64,000 bases of DNA from Natronogracilivirga saccharolytica (lineage in GTDB: Bacteria > Bacteroidota > Rhodothermia > Balneolales > Natronogracilivirgulaceae), in NCBI RefSeq assembly GCF_017921895.1, contig NZ_JAFIDN010000008.1, positions 1-64,000 of the forward strand. The letters run 5' to 3'. Every line of letters begins with the position of its first letter. Position 1 is the stretch's first letter. Under the pieces are notes generated by a model, which saw only the letters and a program-made list of their open reading frames with translations, was not told the DNA's origin and did not search any database. The translations under genes and the position numbers were made by a program. Positions 1-9,431 of the stretch are shown here, one piece after another.

Positions 1-96
1 GTATTTTATAACCGGCAACGACCTCATTCCTGGATGGATGGCAGTAGTCCGGAAAATTTTGAAATCAAACTCCAACCCTTAAACAAATGTGCTTAA
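1..96 (+). CDS. IS3-family transposase OrfB, C-terminal fragment
   Basis: The reading frame enters from the left edge and codes 31 residues ending at TAA (94-96). It contains FYNRQRPHS followed by SPENFE, the usual C-terminal end of IS3-family (IS150/IS3-like) DDE transposases, where the pattern is YN..R.HS.L...SP..FE. The catalytic DDE residues lie outside the window, so whether the element is intact cannot be judged. The terminal inverted repeat follows directly, which supports the call. The family assignment rests on a short motif, but that motif is characteristic. Confidence 0.8.
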   Translation, partial: VFYNRQRPHSWMDGSSPENFEIKLQPLNKCA

Positions 97-126
97 CCGG
101 GTGTCCTGTTTTTGGGGTCCACTCCA
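1..126 (+). mobile_element. IS3-family insertion sequence, right end
   Basis: After the transposase stop comes a terminal repeat at 102-126 that reads TGTCCTGTTTTTGGGG and ends CCACTCCA. Read from outside it starts TGGAGTGGACCCC, a common IS3-type end with the terminal TG/CA. The element therefore ends at about 126. The left end and the target duplication lie outside the window. It stops 39 bp upstream of the next gene, so it may supply or disrupt that gene's promoter. Confidence 0.75.
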
Positions 127-165
127 ATGTATTGAAAATTCAACACAGCAAATAGAATTTTTGAG

Positions 166-801
166 ATGAATATTCAATCTGTAATTATTAAAATTTTTTT
201 GCCAATAGCATTATCAGTTTCAAATACCTTGCTCGGGTGTACTGCCAAGCGCGAGGCAATGGAACCAACTCAAGTTACCGAGCTCCCGGCATTTAAAAGT
301 GAAGAAGACAAAGATTATCTGGAACTCATAGTTATGTTCCACCTGGAAGAAGATGGAACTATCAAGGATCTTCAAATGGTCGATTCAAGTGGAGATGTTC
401 GTTGGGACAGCGCCGCAGCTGATTCCATGAAAAGCTGGCGTTTTCCCTCACCGTCTGACTCTGAGAGCAAAATCTTCACAAGAACGGTAAAAGTTGATAT
501 TATACCTGCTGAAATTCTGAATATTGCCGAGTTGCTGTTTCAAAATAAGAGTGATGCAGACCTGATCTACTCACGGCTCAGGGCGGGTAAGAGTTTCGAA
601 AGTTTTGTTAAGGAAACGCAAGAAGGAGAGACCATTGCCATTGAGGGGCGTTTGATAGAAGGAGTAGAGTCAACAGAATATCCGGCTCAAGTTGCTAAGA
701 TACTTGTTAATTTGCAAGAAGGGCAATATTCCAGCCCTGTTGAACTGGGAGGAAAATATGCCATTTTTAAAAGATATGGTGATGACTTGCAAGACCAATA
801 A
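166..801 (+). CDS. Lipoprotein with TonB C-terminal-like and parvulin-like domains
   Basis: 211 residues. The N-terminus is a lipoprotein signal ending LLGC (Cys25), so the protein should be membrane-anchored outside the cytoplasm. Residues 50-112 match a TonB C-terminal (energy-transducer-like) fold: F.LEEDGTIKDLQMVDSSGD, then a WRF motif and a closing beta strand. Residues 117-205 look like a parvulin/PpiC rotamase: IAELLF, an L.AGKSFE segment, then LQEGQYSSPVELGGKYAIFK. Each part is recognisable on its own, but the pairing in a short lipoprotein is uncommon. No TonB transmembrane anchor or proline-rich spanner is present, so it is unlikely to transduce energy itself. A periplasmic folding or stress lipoprotein is an inference. 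It lies just downstream of an IS end. Confidence 0.65.
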   Translation: MNIQSVIIKIFLPIALSVSNTLLGCTAKREAMEPTQVTELPAFKSEEDKDYLELIVMFHLEEDGTIKDLQMVDSSGDVRWDSAAADSMKSWRFPSPSDSESKIFTRTVKVDIIPAEILNIAELLFQNKSDADLIYSRLRAGKSFESFVKETQEGETIAIEGRLIEGVESTEYPAQVAKILVNLQEGQYSSPVELGGKYAIFKRYGDDLQDQ

Positions 802-957
802 AGCAGAAGCTTACACAGGCAACAGGCTGTTGTATAACTCACTTTTCGTTAATACAGGCTCATCAGCCAACTGGCTTTGTGTCCAGATAGTTTTTGAAGT
901 TATTCCACGGAATGGTTCTTCATAAATCTGCTAAATGGGTTTTCTTGTTTCTGCGGG
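802..957. other. Convergent spacer without a recognisable gene
   Basis: Lies between the ends of the TonB-C/parvulin lipoprotein (plus) and the glycosidase (minus). No hairpin followed by a T-run and no credible reading frame was seen. Confidence 0.5.
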
Positions 958-2655
958 CTATTTCATAAGCGTCATGGTTTTCCTTTCGATGTAGTTACCC
1001 GAAGAAAGCTCGTAAATATATGTGCCTGAGGACAGGCCGGATGCATCGAACCGGACCTGGTGCGTGCCTGCCTGCTGCTCTTCCGAAACCAGTACAGAGA
1101 CCGGACGTCCGAGTATGTCGTATACTGTAATCTGGACATGAGCTGTTTCAGGAAGCTCATAGGATATTCTGGTGTCGGGGTTGAACGGATTAGGGTAGTT
1201 CTGGTGCAGAACAAAAGCCAGAGGCCGGTCGCTGACGGGTTCAGTTGAAACCGGTTCCCTGACAGTCACACTGGCGGTATCAGAAAGCTCACCGTAATGG
1301 GTTACAATATAGCCCTCGCCGTAATCTGACGGCGCAAACCTGCCGGAAGCGTCAATATTGCCCTCCAGGTCTATAAGCTCCCAGGTAAATCCATCCTCTG
1401 CTCCCGGCAGGGCATAATCCCAATTGTCAATGAGACTCGCAGTGAACTGTTCTGTTTCAGAAGTGTCAATTACCGCCTCTTTTGGGGATATGCTGACGTG
1501 ACTGGTAATTTCATCATAGTTTATCCTGGCAACGGCAAGAATTCCGTTAGCCACCGAGCGAAAGGTTCCCAGGCCGAAGGACCGGTCATGATCATTTACA
1601 GGTTCGTCTCTGACCACAAGTGTAGTTGATCCGCCGCCGTCAAGATTCACAGCGTTCCAGGCACCGATACCTTTCATAATATCAGCCATTTCCCTCATGG
1701 TTGCTCCACGCGAGTGGTGCTGCCTGCCATCAACGGCGACAAAATAGATTTTTGTACTGTCTTTGCTGAACCCGACAGCTGAGCGCGGGTGTCTCTCGCC
1801 AGAATGGTTTTCCCCGAAACCCTCAAATCCTACAAACTGGGTTGTTGCCCGTTCACCGTTGGTCAGCAGACGGGGGCCGCCACCCATCAGTTCGGAAATG
1901 GATTTTCCGGCCAGTTCTTCGTGCATAGAGGGCTGTACGCCGAGAGTTACGGTTACCTGATCACCTGCCGAGAGGTATTTATAGACAGAGTCGGCTATGG
2001 CATTGGTTCCGGTAAGGACATAAGTGTCTTCCTGAATAGTCATGCTTCCCTGATGGCGCTCTACTTCTGTAACTTCGAATGTTACAGGCCTGTTTGTTGC
2101 AATATCGTCCAGAGGAACAAGCCGCCATTCCGTAGTGGAAGCATCTGAACGGGTATCCGGAGCCAGGTAATGGTTGTAGATCACAAGTCCGCTGTCAACC
2201 GGCGCTCTGTTCAATCGCTCAATTTCATAGGTGTCACTATTTGGAAGCTCAATATGTCCGAAAAAATTGAGAATGTCTATTACCGGCTTGCCGTCATCGG
2301 TCATGCCAAACGACGAACGGTTGCGAAAGCCGCCAAATACATATTTGTTATCGATGATCTGACCGTTACGGAGCTTGTCAAAGGGATAACTTGTGCCATA
2401 ATAATCACCGTTCAGAGCTCCGATCACAAGGTGGCCGTCACCTGTGTTGCGGTCCGACATGCTTTTCACCTGTTCGTTCGATGATATGAGCTGATCATTG
2501 GCCAGTACTGTGGTTAGAGAATTTTCCGGATGACTGATGTCAAATTCCAGAATTTCAATGTGAACAGGCTGCGACGGGTCATGGATGTGGATGTGAACGG
2601 CGCCGGGGCCTACAACGGTGCGTGTTGTGTCAGCTGCCTGAGCCGGTGGCAGCAA
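958..2655 (-). CDS. Secreted phosphodiester glycosidase (NAGPA domain) with T9SS sorting domain
   Basis: The 565-residue frame starting at TTG 2655 contains a phosphodiester glycosidase (NAGPA-like) domain. Key motifs are MGGGPRLL, HPRSAVGFS, the VAVDGRQ strand and the NLDGGGSTTL signature. A bacterial Ig-like segment follows (about 395-470). The C-terminus is a type A sorting domain starting NYPNPFNPDTRISYELPE and ending GTYIYEL...KTMTLMK, which predicts type IX secretion. The TTG start would lack a proper signal peptide. The upstream frame supplies one (KKLLNHLS to LPPAQAAD), but it reaches ATG 2721 only if the A-run at 2712-2718 has eight bases instead of seven. The true gene is probably about 2721 down to 958 with an indel. 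The domain is known to remove GlcNAc from phosphodiesters; its substrate here is unknown. Confidence 0.8.
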   Translation of the reverse strand: MLPPAQAADTTRTVVGPGAVHIHIHDPSQPVHIEILEFDISHPENSLTTVLANDQLISSNEQVKSMSDRNTGDGHLVIGALNGDYYGTSYPFDKLRNGQIIDNKYVFGGFRNRSSFGMTDDGKPVIDILNFFGHIELPNSDTYEIERLNRAPVDSGLVIYNHYLAPDTRSDASTTEWRLVPLDDIATNRPVTFEVTEVERHQGSMTIQEDTYVLTGTNAIADSVYKYLSAGDQVTVTLGVQPSMHEELAGKSISELMGGGPRLLTNGERATTQFVGFEGFGENHSGERHPRSAVGFSKDSTKIYFVAVDGRQHHSRGATMREMADIMKGIGAWNAVNLDGGGSTTLVVRDEPVNDHDRSFGLGTFRSVANGILAVARINYDEITSHVSISPKEAVIDTSETEQFTASLIDNWDYALPGAEDGFTWELIDLEGNIDASGRFAPSDYGEGYIVTHYGELSDTASVTVREPVSTEPVSDRPLAFVLHQNYPNPFNPDTRISYELPETAHVQITVYDILGRPVSVLVSEEQQAGTHQVRFDASGLSSGTYIYELSSGNYIERKTMTLMK

Positions 2656-2965
2656 GAAAAGCGACAGGTATACAAGCGGAAATATGGAATAGCTGAGGTG
2701 GTTCAGTAACTTTTTTTCATATGCATGATGAGGTGTTTTCAGGCGATCAATCGCCGGAGGTTGTTTGTCCCTGTTAATACTGAAACTGGTGCTTAGAGTA
2801 ATTTCCGAAATATTGACTTACCAAACAACATCAAGCCTGTCCTGGTGAAATTTTAAGTCGATGGTTGTCAAAAATTCAGGTATGTGGTATATTTCAAATC
2901 TGATAATATCAGTGATATTTTTGAATGCCTGTTGTTTTCTAAAACAGGAGGTTGAAGCCTGATAA
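2656..2965. other. Upstream region of the glycosidase and of tRNA-Val
   Basis: On the minus strand 2656-2721 carries the frameshifted signal-peptide codons of the glycosidase, with ATG codons at 2721 and 2727. The rest (about 2730-2965) is AT-rich and should hold the divergent promoters of the glycosidase and the tRNA. I found no confident promoter match. Confidence 0.5.
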
Positions 2966-3039
2966 GGGTTCTTAGCTCAGTTGGTTAGAGCGCCACGTTG
3001 ACATCGTGGAGGTCGGCAGTTCGAATCTGCCAGAACCCA
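2966..3039 (+). tRNA. tRNA-Val (anticodon GAC)
   Basis: A complete 74-nt cloverleaf. The acceptor stem GGGTTCT pairs with AGAACCC, followed by discriminator A. The D-arm is GCTC-AGTTGGTTAGA-GAGC-like. The anticodon stem CCACG/CGTGG encloses the loop TTGACAT with anticodon GAC (valine codons GUC/GUU). The T-arm is GGCAG-TTCGAAT-CTGCC. The 3' CCA is not encoded. No second copy of the 3' end was noticed nearby, so there is no sign of an integrated element using it as an att site. Confidence 0.93.
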
Positions 3040-3974
3040 CTATACTCTTCGTTATATGTAATAAAACCAGTCATTTATGCACTTCTTTCGATTGGTCCAA
3101 AACCCGAAATTGACGAAATAAGACCGTGCAGTCCAGCGTCTGACCAGGTTCAAAAGGCCTGAGTTTGGGAAAATTCAGTCAGCTATTACCACAAGATAGT
3201 CACTATTTTGCCACAAATAGGTGAAGGCAGCCCCGCTTGCACAACTGCCGTTCCTGTAGTCGGGGATCATTAACCTGCATCAAGGTATACGGCAAACACC
3301 TGATTGCAGACTACCCTGAGTTTGTCTCCGGCAAAATTCTGTAATCTTTGAGACTAAAGGCCGGTATCACACAGCGATATTTTTTACATGCGAAACTTGA
3401 TCACTGTGTCTGGATCTGCATTAATAAATAATTCCGGCTGCAAAAAATAATCTACGACCGGATGATATTGCAGAACTTATTGGCAGTTTTTTATATCCTG
3501 TTTACCGCTTCCGTGTGGACCGGCAAAACCGCTTCCATACAATACTATTTACTTTTTGTTAATAAAGAGCACCTGATACGAAACAGATGAAAATATAAGT
3601 TTCAGAGCGTCAAGTGTTGTAAAAACGAGGCTATGTGCATTGATTGTCTCGTGTGAAATTCAAAATTTTACTTAACAAAATTCAGAAGAAAACAAACAAA
3701 CTAAAATCGTGCATACAGCACATCCGGTAATGTCAACAAAGACCGGATAATGTATTGAATTCTATCGATAATTTTAATTACAGGGACATTTTTTCTGGCG
3801 AACAGGGCTGTTGTTTATTGCATCATAAGCAACGGAAAACCAATGTCAATCAGTGTTTCCTGCAAGAGCATATGTGAAACAGAAATTTAATATAATCAGC
3901 CTGTCATTTCACAAACCATATCATTCGAAATTCCATAATCCCGAATACAGGTTACCAAGAAACATATACTAATC
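3040..3974. other. 935-bp intergenic region, no gene seen
   Basis: A long AT-rich stretch between tRNA-Val and the TonB-dependent receptor. All frames are short, no protein motif is recognisable, and no clear terminator or conserved RNA stands out. The last 300 bp are markedly A+T-rich and probably contain the promoter and leader of the receptor locus. The length is unusual, since most gaps in this window are under 200 bp. Confidence 0.5.
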
Positions 3975-6900
3975 ATGGCAATATTTGATTCATTTCTACC
4001 ACGAATAAAAAGAATCCGCATATTCTGGATCACAACGTTAATGCTGTTCGGGTTTACCAGCCTTTCACTCGCGCAGACAGGCCGGGTTGCCGGAACAGTT
4101 ACAGCTGCTGATGATGGAGAGCCTCTTCCAGGAGCTCACGTGATGATTGTGGAGGAGGATGCCGGCGCGGCCGCTGATCCGGACGGCAACTATTCCATCG
4201 TAAATGTCCCCCCCGGAACTTATACCATTGAAGCTACTGCTGTCGGCTTCGCCTCAACAACTATTGAAGATGTCCGCGTCAATATCGACCAGACTACCAA
4301 TGTGGATATTGAAATGCGTGAAGAAGAGTTTGTCGGAGAAGAAGTGGTCCTTGTGGATGAGCGCCCGGTTGTAGAAAGGGATGTGGCTTCCAGTCGGGCC
4401 AACATCAGTGCTGCAGATATGGAGAGCCTGCCTGTAGTGGATGTTTCTGAAGCGATTGGGTTGCAGGCTGGTATTCAGGGACTGAATGTCCGTGGTCTGG
4501 GCTCGCAGTACATGCAATTTCAGGTTGGCGGTTTCAGTATGCGTGATGAACGCGACAACACTCCGTACACTGCCATCAGCATGACTTCTGTAGCGGAAAT
4601 GCAGGTGCAGACCGGTGGTTTCAACGCCGAGTACGGAAATGTGCAGTCCGGAGTCGTCAACGTAGTGACACGTTCGGGGGACAGGGATAACTACAATGCA
4701 GATGTGATCTTCCGTTACAGCCCGCCCGGCAAGAAACACTTCGGACCTTCGCCCAATGATCCCGAATCCTTTTTTATGCGTCCCTATCTCGATGATGATG
4801 TCGCCTGGGACGGTACTGACAGTGGTGCATGGGACCGGTATACCCAAAGAAAATATCCCGAATTTGAAGGATGGAGAAACGTAGAGCAGTCCAATCTGTC
4901 ACCCGGATCGGAATACTACGGTCTCTCCGCTACAGCAGCCCAGCGTCTGTTTGAACATGAGCACAGAAAGGACTTCGCCATCACAGAGCCTGATTATGAT
5001 CTTGACCTTGGATTTGGTGGTCCGGTGCCTTACGTCGGTGAATTTCTCGGGAATCTCCGCTTCTGGGCTTCACATCGGCGTACCCAGGAAATGTATCTTT
5101 ATCCGCTCTCTGAAGACCGGTACCAGGATCACAGTACACACATCAAGCTGACCTCCGATGTCATCGAAGGGGCCGGCATGACACTGGATATTGAAGCTCT
5201 GTTTGGCTCTCAGTCCGGAACAAATAACAACAACGTCGGACAGCCCGGAATTTTCCGCGGTGCAGGAGGAATAGCTGCAGCACCAAGTATGCACTCATAT
5301 CAGCGCTCTGTTGTGTTCTCAAGTGACTATTTCGCACCAACAGAGGTTGACCGGTTTATGATAGGAGCCAATTTCACCCGAATGGTGACAGACGATACTT
5401 TTTATGATATCTCCTTGAGCCACTTCCAGTCTGACTATGACACCAATCCAAATCCGCTTCGGAGTGATGAGACTGTTGCCGTTTTCGGAAATGACTACGA
5501 GGCAAATGAAGCTCCCTTCGGGTTTCAGCCCGAACCCTCATCGGGTATCGGTACCGGTATGAGGATGGGCGTTGGCATGAGCAACTCCAGAGACAGCAGC
5601 CGTGTCAGCTATCAGACAGCCGAATTCGATCTGACAAGCCAGCTGACGCATTTCATGCAGATCAAAACAGGTGCCGAGTTTGTCCGGACGCACAGCAAGG
5701 TTAACTATGCAGCAGTGGATGAGTTCCTTCAGGCCGGAAGAACAGCTTCCCGATGGGATAAAAAGCCCTTGCGCGGCGGACTCTATGCCCAGACCACACT
5801 TGAATTTGAAGGTATGGTGGCAAATTTAGGTTTGCGGGCAGATTACCACTATGCGAACACGACCTGGTACGATTTTGACCCGTTTGACCCGGCTCTCGGA
5901 CCCGGAAATATCGATATGATGGATGACCTGCTCGAGACGACGGACACCGATCACCAGGTATTCCTCAGCCCGCGTCTCGGAGTATCTTTTCCTATCACCG
6001 TGGAAAGCAAGCTCTTTTTCAATTACGGACATTTCCGGTCCATGCCGCAACCCGAAAATCTCTATATGATCCGAAGGGAAACCCTTGAAGACCGTGTGGC
6101 CCGGATTGCCAATCCCAATATGCCGCTCCCCCAAACCGTAGCATACGAACTCGGATATGAGCACAGTCTGATGGATCAGTATCTGATCAGGGTAACCGGA
6201 TATTATTCCGACATGAGAAATCATACGGAGCTGGTGGACTATGTCAGCGCCGATGACCGGATCAGCTACAGCATCAGCGAACCCAACTGGTATCGTGACC
6301 ACAGAGGTTTTGAGGTCACGCTGGAGCGGGGCGAGGGACGGTTCTTCACCGGATTTGTCAACTACACGTATATGGTTACTTCCCAGGGCAGGTTCGGCTT
6401 CCCGTGGCAATATGAGAACCCTGCAGAGCAGCGCCAGCAGGAACGCCGGTATGAACCCGCCGAAACCCGGCCGGTTGCCCGTCCGTATGCACGTGTCAAT
6501 CTGGACTTCCACACTCCGGCAGATTTCGGACCTGAGTGGGGCGGTTTCAATCCGCTCGAACGCTGGAATATTAACCTGCTTGCAAACTGGCAGGCAGGCC
6601 GATGGCTGACATGGACCGGCCCTGGTGCAGCCCCTCCGGGTGTCTCCAACAACATACAGTGGAGAGATGAATTCAATATTGACATGAGAATTACCCGGGA
6701 ATTTGAAATGCAGGGCACACGTATCCGACTCTTTGCAGACATAAGCAACGTTCTGAATACCAAGCGGATGTCACAGTGGGCAAGCTACGGTTTCGAGGAC
6801 GGTGATGACTACAACCGCTATATGCAGTCACTGCACCTCCCGGCCGAGCATGAAGACGAAATGATGTACGAATATGTACCAGGCGATGACCAACCCGGTG

Positions 6901-7178
6901 ATTTCCGGGAGCTGGACAAGGACTTCGTCCCCATCGAAGCCCGGTCGACAGTCAGCAGTGATGAGGTTTCATCTCCCAATGAAAGGGCTCTTTACTACGA
7001 TACCGGCACGGACGAGTATTTCCAGTGGAGTGATCAGGAAGGTGATTTCATTCCGGCGGATGAAGACCATGTGGATCATGTACTTGACAATAACAAGTAC
7101 ATCGAAATGCCCAATCATCAGTCATTCACATTCCTGAATCCGCGCAATGTCTTCTTTGGTATCCGGGTTCAGTTCTGA
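3975..7178 (+). CDS. TonB-dependent outer-membrane receptor with carboxypeptidase-regulatory domain
   Basis: 1067 residues. The signal peptide is cleaved near SLSLAQ. Residues 36-115 form a carboxypeptidase-regulatory-like beta-sandwich (GRVAGTVTAADDGEPLPGA, then PPGTYTIEA). The plug (about 125-235) has LNVRGLGSQYMQFQVGG and FNAEYGNVQSGVVNVVTRSG, typical TBDR plug strands. The remaining 800 residues are barrel with alternating aromatic strands, and the protein ends with Phe (FFGIRVQF) as expected for BAM recognition. It should sit in the outer membrane and take up or move a large ligand using TonB energy. It heads a four-gene locus with a sorting-domain protein, a PorV-family barrel and a TIG lipoprotein. 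No SusD homologue is present, so it is not a classical SusCD pair. Substrate unknown. Confidence 0.9.
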   Translation: MAIFDSFLPRIKRIRIFWITTLMLFGFTSLSLAQTGRVAGTVTAADDGEPLPGAHVMIVEEDAGAAADPDGNYSIVNVPPGTYTIEATAVGFASTTIEDVRVNIDQTTNVDIEMREEEFVGEEVVLVDERPVVERDVASSRANISAADMESLPVVDVSEAIGLQAGIQGLNVRGLGSQYMQFQVGGFSMRDERDNTPYTAISMTSVAEMQVQTGGFNAEYGNVQSGVVNVVTRSGDRDNYNADVIFRYSPPGKKHFGPSPNDPESFFMRPYLDDDVAWDGTDSGAWDRYTQRKYPEFEGWRNVEQSNLSPGSEYYGLSATAAQRLFEHEHRKDFAITEPDYDLDLGFGGPVPYVGEFLGNLRFWASHRRTQEMYLYPLSEDRYQDHSTHIKLTSDVIEGAGMTLDIEALFGSQSGTNNNNVGQPGIFRGAGGIAAAPSMHSYQRSVVFSSDYFAPTEVDRFMIGANFTRMVTDDTFYDISLSHFQSDYDTNPNPLRSDETVAVFGNDYEANEAPFGFQPEPSSGIGTGMRMGVGMSNSRDSSRVSYQTAEFDLTSQLTHFMQIKTGAEFVRTHSKVNYAAVDEFLQAGRTASRWDKKPLRGGLYAQTTLEFEGMVANLGLRADYHYANTTWYDFDPFDPALGPGNIDMMDDLLETTDTDHQVFLSPRLGVSFPITVESKLFFNYGHFRSMPQPENLYMIRRETLEDRVARIANPNMPLPQTVAYELGYEHSLMDQYLIRVTGYYSDMRNHTELVDYVSADDRISYSISEPNWYRDHRGFEVTLERGEGRFFTGFVNYTYMVTSQGRFGFPWQYENPAEQRQQERRYEPAETRPVARPYARVNLDFHTPADFGPEWGGFNPLERWNINLLANWQAGRWLTWTGPGAAPPGVSNNIQWRDEFNIDMRITREFEMQGTRIRLFADISNVLNTKRMSQWASYGFEDGDDYNRYMQSLHLPAEHEDEMMYEYVPGDDQPGDFRELDKDFVPIEARSTVSSDEVSSPNERALYYDTGTDEYFQWSDQEGDFIPADEDHVDHVLDNNKYIEMPNHQSFTFLNPRNVFFGIRVQF

Positions 7179-7246
7179 TATCACCGCCTGCAGCCATTTC
7201 GCACAACATTCTCACTGTTTTAACTATATATACACTGAATTATCCA

Positions 7247-9361
7247 ATGATGAATTATTTGAATAAAGCATCTCTGATCTTACTATTGGTTACTCCTGTT
7301 TTTCTGGTCTTGACTACACAGACAGCAGAGTCACAGCAGACACGCTGGATGAACGCCGGATCATTGCATAACTGGTATTCCGAAATCCACTCGGAGAGAG
7401 AGCACGGACTCAGGCAGGAGCAGCAGTTCGGACTCCGCTGGCCCGCCATTTTCCAGTATCAGGATTCCCAGGCATACAAGGGATGGTGGATAGGTGTCGG
7501 TTCGTTTGATGACGGGGTCAGGGATCCCTACACGCCAAGGGTGATTCATGCGGGCCCCCGTGTTACCGGAGAAGATTACTTCGAAGCTTCGGAGTTTAAC
7601 CTGGTATCCCGGATTCCGCAGCCCGAGGTTCTTGTGGACGGCCTGCCGAGTTTTCTTGAATCCGTAGAGCCGGATGAAGTGGACCCGGATATGCCCGCCG
7701 ATCTTATGATCTCCAACACCATCGAAACCGCAATGGGTATAGAGGTGGAACGGAATATCTATCAGTTCAGCCAGGAGTTTCATGACAACTACCACATCAT
7801 GGAATACACCTATACGAACAGAACCGGAGAGACCGGTGAAACCGGAATTTTTGACGATATTCCCGAACAGACTCTTGAGGATGCCTATTTCTTCCACATC
7901 TTCAGGTATTCCCCCGTGCGCAAGACGCGGTATATGGTAGGAAATGCGTCCGGCTGGGGTATAAACACCATGATTGACCGTGTTGGTGACGGCATTGACG
8001 GTGAAGTCGGAGATCCCATGCGGGCACAGTTCGCATGGCACGGTTATTTCCCCGACCGTGATGTGGATTACGATAATATCGGGGCGCCGATGATTGAACC
8101 CAATACCGTCGGCGGATATATGAGCGAAGCTGACTCTACGGGAAGACTGGGAGCATATCAGTTCCCCGGTTTTGCAACGATTCATGCCGACGAGTCTCCT
8201 GATAATCCGGCGGACGATCCGGCGCAGCCCTCTACTCAGAGCTATGTTCATTCCGATGATGACCGGACTTCCGGCAACGATCCGTTCAACCGTGCTGAAA
8301 TGCAGCGGGAATATAACCTGATGACCGAGGGTATCGGCTCGCGGCACGCATGGGATGTAGAGAGCGACGGCGATTTTGCCAATCAGCGCAGTGCCCCGAA
8401 CATGGGAGCATCCGGTGGTCATTCAGCGACCAAAGGCTATGGCCCGTATACACTGGAACCCGGAGAATCGGTACGCATTGTATGGGTTGAAGGTGTGTCC
8501 GGTTTGAGTGAAGAGAAAGCAGAAGAGGTCGGGCGCGCCTTCAAGGCATATTTCGAAGATACCGGCGATGATCAGTATGAAAATATTGACGGTGAAGTGG
8601 TCACCATGGATGAGGAAGAAAAAAACCGATGGGTGCTGACAGGCCGTGACTCGCTGCTGCAGACCTTTGAGCGGGCCATCGCCAACTATGAAAGTGAATT
8701 TGACATTCCCGCACCTCCGGATCCGCCAAGCATGGTAGAGGTAAATTCCGGTGGTGACGCAATTTTTCTTGACTGGTCTTATGATGGTGACATAAGTGAG
8801 GTATCCCACTTTGAAATTTACCGGGCCGAGTCTTCCTTCGACAGTACACATACAAAGATTCACAGAGCAGAACCCGATGAAAGATCATTTGAAGATCCGG
8901 AACCGGTCCGCGGCCGGGATTATTACTACTACATCACCGCCGTGGGTTTTGAGGAAGACAATACCGGTGATGTGATGACTCCTGATGATGTCGCTCTGCG
9001 AAGCAGCCGTTATTACACTCAATCCTATGACCCGGCACGCTTGCAGCGGGCACCCGGTGAGGCCATGGAACAGATAGCCATTGCTCCGAATCCGTATGTA
9101 AGAACCAACGAAACGGAACTTAGTCTGGCTGATCGTGATGAGGTAGCATTTTTTGATGTGCCCGGCGAGGCAGACATCAGAATATATACCGAACTAGGAG
9201 AGCATGTCAGAACCATAGAACACCGTGACGGAAGTGGTGACGCCTTCTGGGATCTTCAGACCGAATCACGGCAGATGGTTGCCAGCGGAATATATCTGGT
9301 CGTTTTTGAAAACCTGGAAACCGGTGAGTCCATAACTAAAAAACTGGTCGTGATTTATTGA
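7247..9361 (+). CDS. Secreted FnIII-containing protein with C-terminal sorting-like domain
   Basis: 704 residues with an N-terminal signal peptide ending near AESQQ. I do not recognise the large N-terminal region (30-500). It is acidic, rich in Trp, Tyr and Asp, and looks like an extracellular beta-rich domain. Residues about 510-600 form a fibronectin type III domain (PPDPPSMVEVNSGG through YYYYITAVGF). The C-terminus (about 635-704) begins IAIAPNPY and ends MVASGIYLVVFENLETG followed by KKLVVIY, the layout of a T9SS type A sorting signal. The gene starts 68 bp after the receptor and is followed 70 bp later by a PorV-family gene, so the three are likely co-transcribed. It is probably the surface-exposed or released partner of the receptor; that role is inferred from context only. 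Confidence 0.7.
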   Translation: MMNYLNKASLILLLVTPVFLVLTTQTAESQQTRWMNAGSLHNWYSEIHSEREHGLRQEQQFGLRWPAIFQYQDSQAYKGWWIGVGSFDDGVRDPYTPRVIHAGPRVTGEDYFEASEFNLVSRIPQPEVLVDGLPSFLESVEPDEVDPDMPADLMISNTIETAMGIEVERNIYQFSQEFHDNYHIMEYTYTNRTGETGETGIFDDIPEQTLEDAYFFHIFRYSPVRKTRYMVGNASGWGINTMIDRVGDGIDGEVGDPMRAQFAWHGYFPDRDVDYDNIGAPMIEPNTVGGYMSEADSTGRLGAYQFPGFATIHADESPDNPADDPAQPSTQSYVHSDDDRTSGNDPFNRAEMQREYNLMTEGIGSRHAWDVESDGDFANQRSAPNMGASGGHSATKGYGPYTLEPGESVRIVWVEGVSGLSEEKAEEVGRAFKAYFEDTGDDQYENIDGEVVTMDEEEKNRWVLTGRDSLLQTFERAIANYESEFDIPAPPDPPSMVEVNSGGDAIFLDWSYDGDISEVSHFEIYRAESSFDSTHTKIHRAEPDERSFEDPEPVRGRDYYYYITAVGFEEDNTGDVMTPDDVALRSSRYYTQSYDPARLQRAPGEAMEQIAIAPNPYVRTNETELSLADRDEVAFFDVPGEADIRIYTELGEHVRTIEHRDGSGDAFWDLQTESRQMVASGIYLVVFENLETGESITKKLVVIY

Positions 9362-9431
9362 TCACAGCCGGTCAATAACACAAACACAGACCGTTAAAGT
9401 CCAATTCTTAATTAACCAAAGGATATTTACC

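Noticed and set aside
2966-3974. Genomic island integrated at tRNA-Val
   Set aside because: There is no integrase, and no second copy of the tRNA 3' end was noticed. The following gap ends in ordinary envelope genes.
7361-8422. 353-residue antisense frame over the FnIII protein gene
   Set aside because: No domain motif or signal, and the sense frame has clear FnIII and sorting-domain features. It is an artefact of codon bias.
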